NCBI GenBank assembly: GCA_031265435.1
Contig: JAISCR010000005.1
Span: forward strand, 1 to 50,690
Source of the DNA: Treponema sp.
Lineage (GTDB): Bacteria > Spirochaetota > Spirochaetia > Treponematales > Breznakiellaceae
Reading direction: 5' to 3'
DNA length: 50,690 nt
The first letter of the stretch is position 1, and each line of letters starts with the position of its first letter. Shown piece by piece: positions 41,752 to 49,568 of this stretch. The notes beneath the pieces are model-generated. The model ran no database searches and was not told where the DNA came from. It saw only the letters and a list, made by a program, of their open reading frames with translations. Position numbers and translations under genes: made by a program.

Positions 41752-42475
41752 AAATCGGAACAGCTTCCCGGAAGGCCAGCCAGAGATTGTCTTCCAGCGG
41801 GGGAAAGCAGCTTACCGTAACGGTACTTGAGGATTCAGGATTGGGGAAGCTCAAGTCCCGGGCATGAAGGCGTATTCCCCCTGCCTTTTCACTCCGGCGG
41901 GCGCCGTATTTCAGGTCGCCCTTTATGGGGAAACCTTCATGGGCAAGCTGAGCCCGGATCTGGTGGTGCCTTCCGGAAAGGAGTTCTATCTCCCAAAAGA
42001 GATAATGTTCTCCCCGGCCAAAGATCCGGTAACGGAGACGGGATTCCCGCAGCGCGGGACCTTCCGTATCGGAAACAGTAACCTTGTTGGCTCCGGCGCG
42101 TCCGTCTCCTATCCAGTGCTTCATCCCTCCCTCAGCGGGCAGCGTCTTCCCGGACGGGGAAAATTCGGTGATGGCCCAGTAGTTTTTCCGCGTTTTTCCT
42201 TCCCGGAAGGCCTTGCCGAGGAAACGCAACGCTTCTTCGTTCAGGGCAAAGAGGACGCAGCCTGTAACGGGTACGTCAAGCCTGTGAACCGGCAGGGGCC
42301 GCGGAGATGCGCAGTGTTCCGCCAGCAGCCGGGGAAGATCGATCATGCCGGGCCCGGAAAGCGGTTCGGTTGATTCCCCCGGCGCTTTATTGATCACCAT
42401 ACAACTGCTGTTGGAAAACAGTATACGTTTTTCGATGCTTAAATCCTGCACCGGGAGGGACTGTCCATGTTTCAT
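41750..42475 (-). CDS. RluA-family RNA pseudouridine synthase
   Basis: 241 residues, catalytic domain only, without an S4 domain. It shows SCMVINKAPGESTEPL, the active-site LPVHRLDVPVTGCVLFAL with the catalytic Asp, LGKAFREGKTRKNYWAI, and LLSGRHHQIRAQLAHEGFPI followed by DLKYGARR. It converts a uridine in rRNA or tRNA to pseudouridine; the exact target cannot be told. The start is in an ATGA overlap with the hypothetical gene upstream, so it is coupled to it. The stop codon lies in a palindromic repeat. Confidence 0.9.
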   Translation of the reverse strand: MKHGQSLPVQDLSIEKRILFSNSSCMVINKAPGESTEPLSGPGMIDLPRLLAEHCASPRPLPVHRLDVPVTGCVLFALNEEALRFLGKAFREGKTRKNYWAITEFSPSGKTLPAEGGMKHWIGDGRAGANKVTVSDTEGPALRESRLRYRIFGRGEHYLFWEIELLSGRHHQIRAQLAHEGFPIKGDLKYGARRSEKAGGIRLHARDLSFPNPESSSTVTVSCFPPLEDNLWLAFREAVPI

Positions 42476-43329
42476 TTTTTCTTCTCCGCCTGAGGCTGTG
42501 AGGCAAGAAAATTGAGCAGGGGCCTTGTCCAGTCTTCGGTATTTTTTCCCTCATCAAGAAAACGTTCATAGAGGTTTTTGATATGGCCGCGGACAGCCTC
42601 TGCGTCTCTATCGGGGAGGCTGCCGGTAAAGAGCGCGGAGAGAAAGGCCTCCGCTTCGGCAGGGGGAAACAGTTCCCCGTCAAAACAGGTCATGGCGTAC
42701 ATGGCTGCCGCAATACAGTTTACACTGTGCTGTTTTACAAAGAGAACCGCCTCGGTAATATTTCCGGCGCCCCGGTCAACTTCCGCACACTGTGCGGCGC
42801 AGTCCTTTTCTGCCCGCATGACAGAGATACTTTTCCTGAAACGGGTATAGGAGAGGATCATCACCATGACATGGAGGCTGGGAATACACATCAGATGGGG
42901 ATCGAAAGTATGGATAAGCCAAAAACGGAAATTGTTTAGACAGCGGGGCCGCCGGGTTGTGGAGAGGTTTCTTTTATACACTTCGGCAGCAAAGGCGTAG
43001 AGCGTTCCGATTGCCGCAAGAAAATCCCGCACTTCGTTTTCCGCGGCAGAGCCGAAACGGCGGAGCAGGAAACCCTGACAGCGGATCCAGAATGCGGAAA
43101 AATCCATATAGATCTCCACCCGGGAAGGATCGAAGGGAATCTTTTCGTCCAGGAGGTGGTCAACCCGGGAGACGGGGATCTTCCCGTTCAAAAGGCCCCA
43201 ATACTGGAGCCCGAAAAAATTACGGAAAATGGAGGCAAAACAGCGCAGGGCCGTCCCGGTGAGAGCCGGATTGAAGAGGATGCGCAAGGCCGTCCCCGCG
43301 GCGCTTTGCAAAGCTACGTCGTCATTCAT
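42472..43329 (-). CDS. Hypothetical protein with a PAP2-like SLHV motif
   Basis: 285 residues from ATG 43329, chosen for the GGAGAA site about 9 bases before it; the frame runs on to 43383. I do not recognise the family. One stretch, HLMCIPSLHVMVMIL, resembles the second motif of PAP2-type lipid phosphatases, and KQHSVNCIAAAMYAM lies about 55 residues later, where a second His would be expected. There are no clear multiple membrane helices, so a classical PAP2 enzyme is doubtful. The protein is Cys-rich for this genome. It sits in a minus-strand run MFS - DUF554 - this gene - pseudouridine synthase, with ATGA coupling to the last. Confidence 0.65.
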   Translation of the reverse strand: MNDDVALQSAAGTALRILFNPALTGTALRCFASIFRNFFGLQYWGLLNGKIPVSRVDHLLDEKIPFDPSRVEIYMDFSAFWIRCQGFLLRRFGSAAENEVRDFLAAIGTLYAFAAEVYKRNLSTTRRPRCLNNFRFWLIHTFDPHLMCIPSLHVMVMILSYTRFRKSISVMRAEKDCAAQCAEVDRGAGNITEAVLFVKQHSVNCIAAAMYAMTCFDGELFPPAEAEAFLSALFTGSLPDRDAEAVRGHIKNLYERFLDEGKNTEDWTRPLLNFLASQPQAEKKK

Positions 43330-43382
43330 CGAAAATTGTTCTCCACAGTTGCGAAATAGAGTCTGTCCATAATGTAGACACA

Positions 43383-44087
43383 TTACCGTAACAGAGATAC
43401 TACACCCAGATAGATCCAGGGAATGAAGATTGCGGGGATCAGGTTTGCCACCCTGATCTCCTTTACCGCAAGAAAGTTAAAGCCGATTCCCGCCACCAGG
43501 AGATTTCCCACGGCGGACATTTCCCGTATTATTTCAGCGGTCAAAAAGTCGCGTATCGCCAGGGATGCCAGGGCAATGCCGCCCTGGTAGATCAGCACCG
43601 GTATGGCGCTGAAGAGCACCCCTATACCCATTGAGGCGCCGAATATGATACTGATTGAGCCGTCGAGTATTGACTTGGCAAAGAGTGTCTCGTGGTTTCC
43701 CTGGAGACCCGACTGCATCGATCCCACAATCGCCATGGAACCCGTACAGAAGAGGATGCTTGCCGACACAAAACCTTTGGAAAAACGCTTCGGTGTTCCC
43801 TCCTGTGCCGTCAGTCCAAGCCTTTTTTCCGCCCAGAGCCCCAGACGGTTCATCCATGCGTCAATGTTGATAAGTTCCCCAATCACGGAGCCTGTTACCA
43901 TGCTCAAGATGAGCAGCAGTATATGTGTGCTTTCAAAGGATCCTTTGAGCCCCACAAAGATGATGGAAAGCCCTATGGCCTTTTTGACGATTTCTTCAAA
44001 GCGTTCCGGCAGACCCCGTATCAGAAAACAGCCTGTAAGGGAACAGACGACAATTGTAACGGCATTAACCAAAGGCCCCAGCATCAT
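43383..44087 (-). CDS. DUF554-family membrane protein
   Basis: 234 residues with about seven membrane helices. The DUF554 features are the start LGPLVNAVTIVVCSLTGCFL, LPERFEEIVKKAIGLSIIFV, VGLKGSFES, IGELINIDAWMNRLG and CTGSMAIVGSMQSGLQGNHE. Transport of small molecules has been suggested for the family but no substrate is known to me. The start overlaps the stop of the MFS gene (ATGATGA), suggesting coupling. A run GTCTGTCCATAATGTAGAC (43361-43379) lies just past its stop. Confidence 0.88.
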   Translation of the reverse strand: MMLGPLVNAVTIVVCSLTGCFLIRGLPERFEEIVKKAIGLSIIFVGLKGSFESTHILLLILSMVTGSVIGELINIDAWMNRLGLWAEKRLGLTAQEGTPKRFSKGFVSASILFCTGSMAIVGSMQSGLQGNHETLFAKSILDGSISIIFGASMGIGVLFSAIPVLIYQGGIALASLAIRDFLTAEIIREMSAVGNLLVAGIGFNFLAVKEIRVANLIPAIFIPWIYLGVVSLLR

Positions 44088-45343
44088 AACCCCTGACGTT
44101 TGCTTTTTTCGGACTTTTTGATTGTAGCCGCATAGATGGTGTTGAGTAAACCCAGGAAGGCGGAGAGGCTGAAGAGCACTTCAATCCCTGCCATCTTCCA
44201 GAGCCATCCGCCCAGCAGGGCGATGAGGATCGAGATAACATGGTTAACCGATATGCCGGTGGAAAGGGTGGCGGTTATCTCTTCCCCGTTGTCGGCAATA
44301 TCCTGCACATAGACATTGCTTGCCATGCTGGCAAGGGAGATGATCGAATCCAGCACATAGTTTATACAGACCACGATGAATGCAATGTCCCGCGGAAAGA
44401 TCCTGTGGGCAAAACCGTAGAAGAAACAGACCGCGATCAGGAGCAGGGTATCGGTAACCATGACGAATTTGTAGCCCAGATGATCGATTAACTTTCCCAT
44501 GAGGGGACTAAAGAGAATTCCGAAGGCGGCGCAGATTGCCAGAAGCAGGGAAATGATGGAAGTATCGGCGCCGTAGTGCAGAATCAGTACATAGGGCGCG
44601 AATGTTATAAATATCTGTTTGCGGGCGCCGTAGAAAACTTCCAGCATGTAGTATTTGAAAAACTTTTTATGGAAATAGAAACGCCGGCGGTTTATCTGGG
44701 CATTGGTCTCCTTCATGGCAAGGGAGATAAAGAATGCCAGCACCATCAATGCTGTCGAAACCGCAAAGATTATCTTGAAGGGAATCAGATCGATTCGGGA
44801 AAAACCAAGGCGTCCGAAGAGGATAAAGAGCCCCGTTACCGCAAGGAAGCCCGCGATGTTCCCCATGTTTCCGATCATGCTTATGATGCCCAGGGAAGCC
44901 CCGGCCTTTTCGGGCTTTGCCATGCTGAGAGAGAGGGTAGTCCTCACCGGCATGATGATGTGTTCGCCGAAGCTGAACAGAACCATGAAGGCCACAACGA
45001 TGAGCTTTCCCGTCCCGCTGAGCAGGAGACCCGCTGTTCCGGCCGCGGCTACGGCAATGCTTATCTTGAGAATCCTGGTAGCGGTGAATTTATACATCCA
45101 CGCGAGGATCAATACCACAAGGAGGCCGGGGATTTCCCGGAAAAACTCTACTATTCCCCGTTCAAAGTTGGTAATGCCAACCACCTGGGCAAGGTAGTTG
45201 TCCTGAACGCCCCTGTAAAAACCGTAGCTGATACCCCAGAGGGCAAGAACGCTTAGATAACGGCCAATTTTGACTTCAGGACGGTAAATTTCCCGCCACA
45301 CGGCAAGCAAAGACTGCTTTTTGGCTTCTGAATGCGCTTCCAT
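44084..45343 (-). CDS. Major facilitator superfamily transporter
   Basis: 419 residues from ATG 45343; an in-frame GTG at 45358 is the alternative. There are twelve predicted helices, with the intracellular loop after helix 2 and LTTKPEKAG-like loop written as SMAKPEKAGASLGIISMIG. FFREIPGLLVVLILAWMY and SPLMGKLIDHLGYKFVMVTD mark the two conserved MFS loops. Substrate unknown. A basic stretch NRRRFYFHKKFFKYYML separates the halves. It precedes the DUF554 gene with overlap. The ribosome site is weak. Confidence 0.88.
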   Translation of the reverse strand: MEAHSEAKKQSLLAVWREIYRPEVKIGRYLSVLALWGISYGFYRGVQDNYLAQVVGITNFERGIVEFFREIPGLLVVLILAWMYKFTATRILKISIAVAAAGTAGLLLSGTGKLIVVAFMVLFSFGEHIIMPVRTTLSLSMAKPEKAGASLGIISMIGNMGNIAGFLAVTGLFILFGRLGFSRIDLIPFKIIFAVSTALMVLAFFISLAMKETNAQINRRRFYFHKKFFKYYMLEVFYGARKQIFITFAPYVLILHYGADTSIISLLLAICAAFGILFSPLMGKLIDHLGYKFVMVTDTLLLIAVCFFYGFAHRIFPRDIAFIVVCINYVLDSIISLASMASNVYVQDIADNGEEITATLSTGISVNHVISILIALLGGWLWKMAGIEVLFSLSAFLGLLNTIYAATIKKSEKSKRQGL

Positions 45344-45403
45344 ACTGGCACTATGCACTTTTCAGAGCGGTTTGCATAGCCCCGGTCATGGTAAATCTTT
45401 ATC

Positions 45404-46558
45404 TTAGTACCTGAAAAGTATCCCCAGATCGAAAGCGTAGGTGGACAGCCCTCCCGGTTCGTTGGAAAGTTCCTTGCCGTAGTAAGCCGTCTCCAGCTTG
45501 AATATCTTGCAGTCCAGACCCAGACCCAGATGGGGGAGCATATCATAGAACCCAAGCCGCAGGGAAATGAAGTTGTAAAAAACCGCCTCGGCGCCTACCC
45601 CTATATTGAGAATGGGGTTCCTTGTGTTGTAGGTATTGGTAAAGATGTTGATCACATCGTTGTAATCGGCCATGAAGCCCAGTTTTATAAAGCGTACAGG
45701 CTGCATGGTATAGGCGGCTCCCAGGTTAAGCCGGGGAGTAACGGTCCAGAAATTGGAAGAGTCGGTATACGAAGCGGCAAAACCCTCTTCGGAAAATTCC
45801 TCGAACCGGTAACGGCTGATCCGGTAGAGGGAAAGCACATCATCCACCACAAGTCCCGCGGTGAAGTTATCCCCCCACTTGTAACGGAAGCCCAGATCCG
45901 CTCCGCCGCCAAGACTGAAAGTTACCGGGGCGGCATTAACCATGGTATCCATGTGTTCGGTCATATCAAGCAGGGTTCCCTTCATCAGAAGACCGAAACG
46001 CCCCGCCAGTTTGGCGTTAAAGCCCCAGTCAATATCGTGATCCTGATAATTAAAAAGATTGAAGGCCATGCCGAAGTTGAACCAGACATCTTCGTTGACG
46101 GAGACCTTCAGGGAAGTTCCCACAAGCTGCATGTTGGCATAGGTTCTGTTGAGAAGCCCGATCCCAAAACCCTTTCCCACATAGCCTGAAGTCAGGGGCC
46201 CCTGAAGGTCAAAGCCCAGCGGGATCTTTCCCTCCGACTTGCCCGCGTATTCCGCAATCGAATCCAGACTCATGTTTTCCGATGAATTGGTCAAAGCCAG
46301 CCCCAGTTCGGACATTCCCAGACTGTCCCCGATAAGGGAAACGGAAAATTCAAGAACCGCGATCTGGCCCTTGATATCCTTGTAGAGGGCCGGATTGGTA
46401 GTAATCGCGTCAAAATCATCCGAATAGGCTACATGCTGCCCGCCGTAACCGTGCTGACGGATGCTGTTAATCTTTAAGGGGCCCAAATCTTCCGCATGAA
46501 GCAGGCCGGCGGCAAAGATAAAGAGAGAAAAGACAAGTATCCGGTTTCCGGTCCGCAT
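45404..46558 (-). CDS. Outer-membrane beta-barrel protein, FadL/UPF0164-like
   Basis: 384 residues from ATG 46558, with AAGGAG upstream. Signal peptide ILVFSLFIFAAGLLHAED. The mature part begins INSIRQHGYGGQHVAYSDDF and DAITTNPALYKDIKGQ, an NPA motif as in FadL-like and treponemal UPF0164 outer-membrane proteins. Alternating beta strands follow (GFGIGLLNRTYANMQLVG, DLGFRYKWGDNFTAGLVV, LNLGAAYTMQPVRFIKLG). The protein ends AFDLGILFRY, the aromatic C-terminus expected for barrel insertion. Family placement is tentative; the barrel itself is well supported. It is co-transcribed with the lipoprotein gene 16 bases upstream, suggesting a joint envelope role. Confidence 0.75.
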   Translation of the reverse strand: MRTGNRILVFSLFIFAAGLLHAEDLGPLKINSIRQHGYGGQHVAYSDDFDAITTNPALYKDIKGQIAVLEFSVSLIGDSLGMSELGLALTNSSENMSLDSIAEYAGKSEGKIPLGFDLQGPLTSGYVGKGFGIGLLNRTYANMQLVGTSLKVSVNEDVWFNFGMAFNLFNYQDHDIDWGFNAKLAGRFGLLMKGTLLDMTEHMDTMVNAAPVTFSLGGGADLGFRYKWGDNFTAGLVVDDVLSLYRISRYRFEEFSEEGFAASYTDSSNFWTVTPRLNLGAAYTMQPVRFIKLGFMADYNDVINIFTNTYNTRNPILNIGVGAEAVFYNFISLRLGFYDMLPHLGLGLDCKIFKLETAYYGKELSNEPGGLSTYAFDLGILFRY

Positions 46559-46574
46559 GATTTCGCTCCTTCGC

Positions 46575-47315
46575 CTAGAGACCCAGCGCGTCGAGAAGAC
46601 TGCCAATCCCGTCCTGATTTCCGATAAGCCCCGCAAGGAAAATCGCTTTCTGTTCTTTTTCGCTGAGAGACTCACCCACATCCTTGCGGGTTTTGAAGCC
46701 GTCAACATAGTCGTTCACATTGTCATAGCCGCCTTCCCGGGCTTCGGCAATGAAAAGCACCATAATGCTGATGGTAATATCGTCGGTGGTGGTCTTCGAG
46801 CCGGTGGCGGAATTATGGTAATCCGCCGAAAACGTTGCTTCGTCATCCAGAATCACCACGAGATCATTCGCAATGGAAGAAAGATCCGTACCCTTCATGT
46901 CCTGGTAAATATCATTCATCGTATTCAGAGCTGCGTTTGTTTCCGCACTGCCTTCCCCGGGATTTGAGGACGCGCTAATCAGCTTGGAGGCATTGGAGAT
47001 AAGCTCTATATCCAGCCCGGATGCCGCGGCGGCGGAACTAATCCCCGCCCCCTGGAGGGCAGCCTTTTCTTCACCCTGCTTGCCGTTTACTTCATCCTTT
47101 ATCTTGCCAAGAAGTTCCTTGGCAAATTCCTTGTCTCCCCGGGCCGCGTCCACCAGATCCGATACATTGTTCCCGTCGGGCGCGGGAATAAGCTTCCCCG
47201 GATCACGCTTGGCAAAATCGCCCCAGGAAGTAGACATAAGATCCGGACAGCCGCTCAAAAGAAGCAGAGAGAGAAGACATAACAGACTTAAACCGGTTAC
47301 CGCATGAATTTTCAT
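46575..47315 (-). CDS. Predicted lipoprotein of unknown function
   Basis: 246 residues from ATG 47315, chosen for the GAGGGG site 6-11 bases upstream. The N-terminus KIHAVTGLSLLCLLSLLLLS-GC is a lipoprotein signal with Cys about 23. The mature protein is helical and acidic (VSDLVDAARGDKEFAKELLG, KDEVNGKQGEEKAA, LNTMNDIYQDMKG) and ends KAIFLAGLIGNQDGIGSLLD. I do not recognise the family. It is immediately upstream of the outer-membrane barrel gene and could be its accessory, by analogy with other barrel-lipoprotein pairs. A promoter-like TTGATC-17-TATATT lies in the 47330-47370 region of the minus strand. Confidence 0.75.
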   Translation of the reverse strand: MKIHAVTGLSLLCLLSLLLLSGCPDLMSTSWGDFAKRDPGKLIPAPDGNNVSDLVDAARGDKEFAKELLGKIKDEVNGKQGEEKAALQGAGISSAAAASGLDIELISNASKLISASSNPGEGSAETNAALNTMNDIYQDMKGTDLSSIANDLVVILDDEATFSADYHNSATGSKTTTDDITISIMVLFIAEAREGGYDNVNDYVDGFKTRKDVGESLSEKEQKAIFLAGLIGNQDGIGSLLDALGL

Positions 47316-47386
47316 ATAAACCCCTCTATAATATCTAGAATATAGCATTGTTTTTATCAAAGATCAACAAACCCACCTGTATAAAG

Positions 47387-47504
47387 GGGCAAAATCATTT
47401 GGTTTTTCAGTGCCAAAATTCCCCTTAAAGCGGCATACTTTGAAGAAAAAATTCACCGCCAGGTCGAAAAAGTCGAAAAAGTTTTTAAGAGAACCCTCTT
47501 TCCT
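47387..47504. repeat. Dispersed repeat element, copy E
   Basis: The most complete copy: TTTTTCAGTGCCAAAATTCC (47403 on), CCTTAAAGCGGCATACTTTG, AAGAAAAAATTCACCGCC, AGGTCGAAAAAGTCGAAAAAGT in order, ending with AAGAGAACCCTCTT, a small hairpin also seen in copy D. The 47316-47613 gap holds this element and nothing that looks coding. Confidence 0.85.
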
Positions 47505-47613
47505 TTCCTTCGCTGCCCATATAAAAACTGCGTTCTCCCGTTAAAAATTACCCTGCCGCCCCGCCCAACCCGGCCCGTCCGGGTCGGGTCAAAAAAACCA
47601 AAAGGTTACGCAC

Positions 47614-47630
47614 AATGACCTTCGGTCATT
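47614..47630 (-). terminator. Perfect hairpin across the stop codon of the FGE-fold lipoprotein
   Basis: Minus strand AATGACC-GAA-GGTCATT: a 7-bp perfect stem with a 3-base loop that includes the TGA stop. It is followed by AACCTTTTGGTTTTTTT, a short palindrome with a T-run (47591-47607). It may be a terminator. It also matches the position of the hairpin that follows the variable region in diversity-generating retroelements. Confidence 0.6.
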
Positions 47631-49215
47631 CCGCCGTCCTTGCGGGGCGGAAGCCATAGGTCTGGACCCGGCTCTCAGGGGAGTGGAAGCTGTCCACATA
47701 GCCAACCTGCAAGTAGTCCGCATCGCTGACCCAACCTCCCCGTATAATACGGGAAGAACCGGCAGTGGTCCAGTCAAAACACCACTCCCACACGTTCCCG
47801 CTCATGTCGTACAAGCCAAGCGCGTTGGCGGCCTTCCCCTTTACCGGCTGTGTCTTTTGTGTCCCGGTAATATTACCGTTATACCACGCCACAGCCCCGG
47901 TTGCTGCCGCGTCATGGTAATCCGCCGTGGCCCCGCTGGCGGAATCCCCCTTGGTAAAATACGGATTCGTATAGTCGTTTACCGTATTGGTTGGATCGTT
48001 CCCCCGCCACCGCGCCGCCAACTCCCACTCGTTGCTCGTGGGCAGCCGGAACCCCGTCGCCCCCGGTTTCGCGTAGGCCGAGGCGAAGCTGTATAAACTG
48101 TCCTCTTTCACAAAATTTGACGTAGGGGTACAGTCCTTTGCCATCTTGGCGGCAGCATACGTGCTGTCATAGTAATATACCGGCTCAAGGATGCTCCCGG
48201 TCTTTTCGTTTACCCACTCCGTCAGCGCGTTCAGCCATACCGCCGCGGCAAACCATGATATAAACGTTACCGGTTCCTGGTCCGCCCCGGTCGGAGGGTC
48301 TCCGGTATTTCCCGCACTGCCCTCCCGTCCGGAGTTGGCGCTGGCATTGAACATATACCCATTGGTTTCCGCCCATTCCCGTACCGTGTACCACAGATCG
48401 TAGGTTATTGCCGTCTCCCCTATCTCGTAGGCGGCGGCCACCGTGGCGCTCACGTTGTCGGTTAATCCCGTAGGAAAGGTAACGCCGCCGGGCACATAAG
48501 CCATCGCAAAGCTGATGCTATCGATGGTATAGGTGGTTTTATTTCCGGCAATCCTGACCAGCATCAGGTTTTTGCCCGTCACATCCCCCGCTACGTTGAA
48601 CGAGGAAATAGTACCAGTAACATACCCGCTCAGGGAAACCTCAACGGTGTACCCGGTCCCCGCCGGAACATTGGAAATGGTATAGGCCCCGCTCGCATCC
48701 GTGCTTACCGCGCCGCCCACAGGGGTCCCGCCCTGATTCAACTGTACGCTTGCGCCGCTCACCGGCCCGCCGGGGTTATTCGTGGTGATGGTCCCGCTGA
48801 TGGAATAGGTATTATCCGAGGTGTCCGGCAAAGGAACAGGAACCCTCCGCATGGGTATCCGCACCTCGTTCCTCCCCGGCTTCACCGTTGCGGTAATGGA
48901 ACCCGTGCCGATAAGTACGTTTACGGCATTATACGCTTTCGCCTCTATATGCCATTCCCCCAGCGCCACCTGTTGGTAAAACCTTTCCCCGGCGGAAACG
49001 CGTGCTTCAATTTTTCGATCCTTCGGCCCGGTTAATACCAGGTCGTAATGCTCCAAATCGGCAGGAGGCGCGGCCCGGCTCCCACCTTCCCCAAAAGCGA
49101 TGGCAAGATTCCCTCCTCCCACCGCCTCATCGGGCCCCAGCAAAAACTCACAGCCGCCTATCAGCAGCGCCGCCGCTATCCCGCCAATCATCGTTACATA
49201 TAACCCTTTCTTCAT
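47626..49215 (-). CDS. Surface lipoprotein with FGE/C-type-lectin-fold domain, candidate variable protein
   Basis: 529 residues. The lipoprotein signal KKGLYVTMIGGIAAALLIGG-C gives Cys22. Residues about 30-130 are an uncharacterised beta domain. About 137-220 is a carboxypeptidase-regulatory-like module (TYSISGTITTNNPGGPVSGA, VSTDASGAYTISNVPAGTGY). From about 235 to the end is a formylglycine-generating-enzyme-like domain (GFRLPTSNEWELAARWRG, NALGLYDMSGNVWEWCFDWT, SRIIRGGWVS, YGFRPART). The Cys pair of true FGEs is missing, so it is not an FGE enzyme. The same fold is used by TvpA, the diversified lipoprotein of Treponema denticola. The last 28 or so codons look like a retroelement variable region. 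An 18-base C tract lies 59-76 bases before the start. Confidence 0.85.
   Translation of the reverse strand: MKKGLYVTMIGGIAAALLIGGCEFLLGPDEAVGGGNLAIAFGEGGSRAAPPADLEHYDLVLTGPKDRKIEARVSAGERFYQQVALGEWHIEAKAYNAVNVLIGTGSITATVKPGRNEVRIPMRRVPVPLPDTSDNTYSISGTITTNNPGGPVSGASVQLNQGGTPVGGAVSTDASGAYTISNVPAGTGYTVEVSLSGYVTGTISSFNVAGDVTGKNLMLVRIAGNKTTYTIDSISFAMAYVPGGVTFPTGLTDNVSATVAAAYEIGETAITYDLWYTVREWAETNGYMFNASANSGREGSAGNTGDPPTGADQEPVTFISWFAAAVWLNALTEWVNEKTGSILEPVYYYDSTYAAAKMAKDCTPTSNFVKEDSLYSFASAYAKPGATGFRLPTSNEWELAARWRGNDPTNTVNDYTNPYFTKGDSASGATADYHDAAATGAVAWYNGNITGTQKTQPVKGKAANALGLYDMSGNVWEWCFDWTTAGSSRIIRGGWVSDADYLQVGYVDSFHSPESRVQTYGFRPARTAE
47650..47733 (-). other. Candidate diversity-generating retroelement variable region
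   Basis: Between GGW and GFRPAR the codons at exposed lectin-fold positions are GTC, AGC, GAC, TAC, GAC, AGC, TTC, CAC, TCC, AGC, GTC, ACC, i.e. twelve NNC codons, as expected if template AAC codons were mutated at adenines. The protein pattern L-Q-V-G-x-x-x-x-x-x-x-P-x-x-R matches the invariant frame of such regions. It ends in GC-rich DNA followed by a hairpin. No template repeat or reverse transcriptase is in the window. Confidence 0.5.
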
Positions 49216-49273
49216 TTTTCACTTCCCTGGGTGTTAATCATCTTGCATCTTTGCGGTAGAATATCTATATATT

Positions 49274-49291
49274 GGGGGGGGGGGGGGGGGG
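49274..49291. repeat. Homopolymer tract, 18 G (18 C on the gene strand)
   Basis: 18 consecutive G, read as C on the strand of the lipoprotein gene. Directly after it on that strand come AA and TATATA (49271-49266), a -10-like box, 50 bases before the start codon; before it comes AGCTTA. The tract thus fills the promoter spacer and would change its length by slippage. Confidence 0.9.
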
Positions 49292-49433
49292 TAAGCTCTT
49301 TAATGTAAACCTCCTTCAAGGTTGAAGAGCACGGATGAATCGAAACACTAATCAGAAAAAAGCCAAAGCTATAATTTCTATCAAAAAAATACCAGAATAC
49401 CGGAAACTCGTCAACCCAGCGCCCAGGGGATGC

Positions 49434-49494
49434 GGGGCAACGTCATTTACATTTTTCAGTGCCAAAATTCCCCTTAAAGCGGCATATTTTGAAT
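49434..49494. repeat. Dispersed repeat element, copy F (left part only)
   Basis: GGGCAACGTCATTTACATTT, TTCAGTGCCAAAATTCCCCT and TAAAGCGGCATATTTTGAA follow the start of copies A and E, then the homology stops. The 49292-49568 gap holds only this, a CTTCAA-GG-TTGAAG hairpin at about 49314 and the regulator promoter. Confidence 0.8.
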
Positions 49495-49524
49495 GGCGCT
49501 GTCCTGTTTAATGTCCATACAGGC

Positions 49525-49553
49525 AGACAAACCGGGGCCCTTCGCGCTATACT
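49525..49553 (+). promoter_or_regulatory. Possible promoter of the NarL-type regulator gene
   Basis: TATACT (49548-49553) with a weak AGACAA (49525-49530) 17 bases upstream. The ATG at 49569 is 15 bases after the -10 box and lacks a ribosome site, so the leader would be very short. Confidence 0.35.
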
Positions 49554-49568
49554 GCCTCCCGTAGCAGC

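Noticed and set aside
47361..47613. Possible template repeat for the variable region just downstream of the lipoprotein
   Set aside because: Reading this gap shows only the dispersed repeat and GC-rich DNA, with nothing similar to the variable segment.
47626..49215. Annotating the lipoprotein as a sulfatase-modifying (formylglycine-generating) enzyme
   Set aside because: The active-site Cys region of true FGEs is absent; the fold is more likely used for binding.
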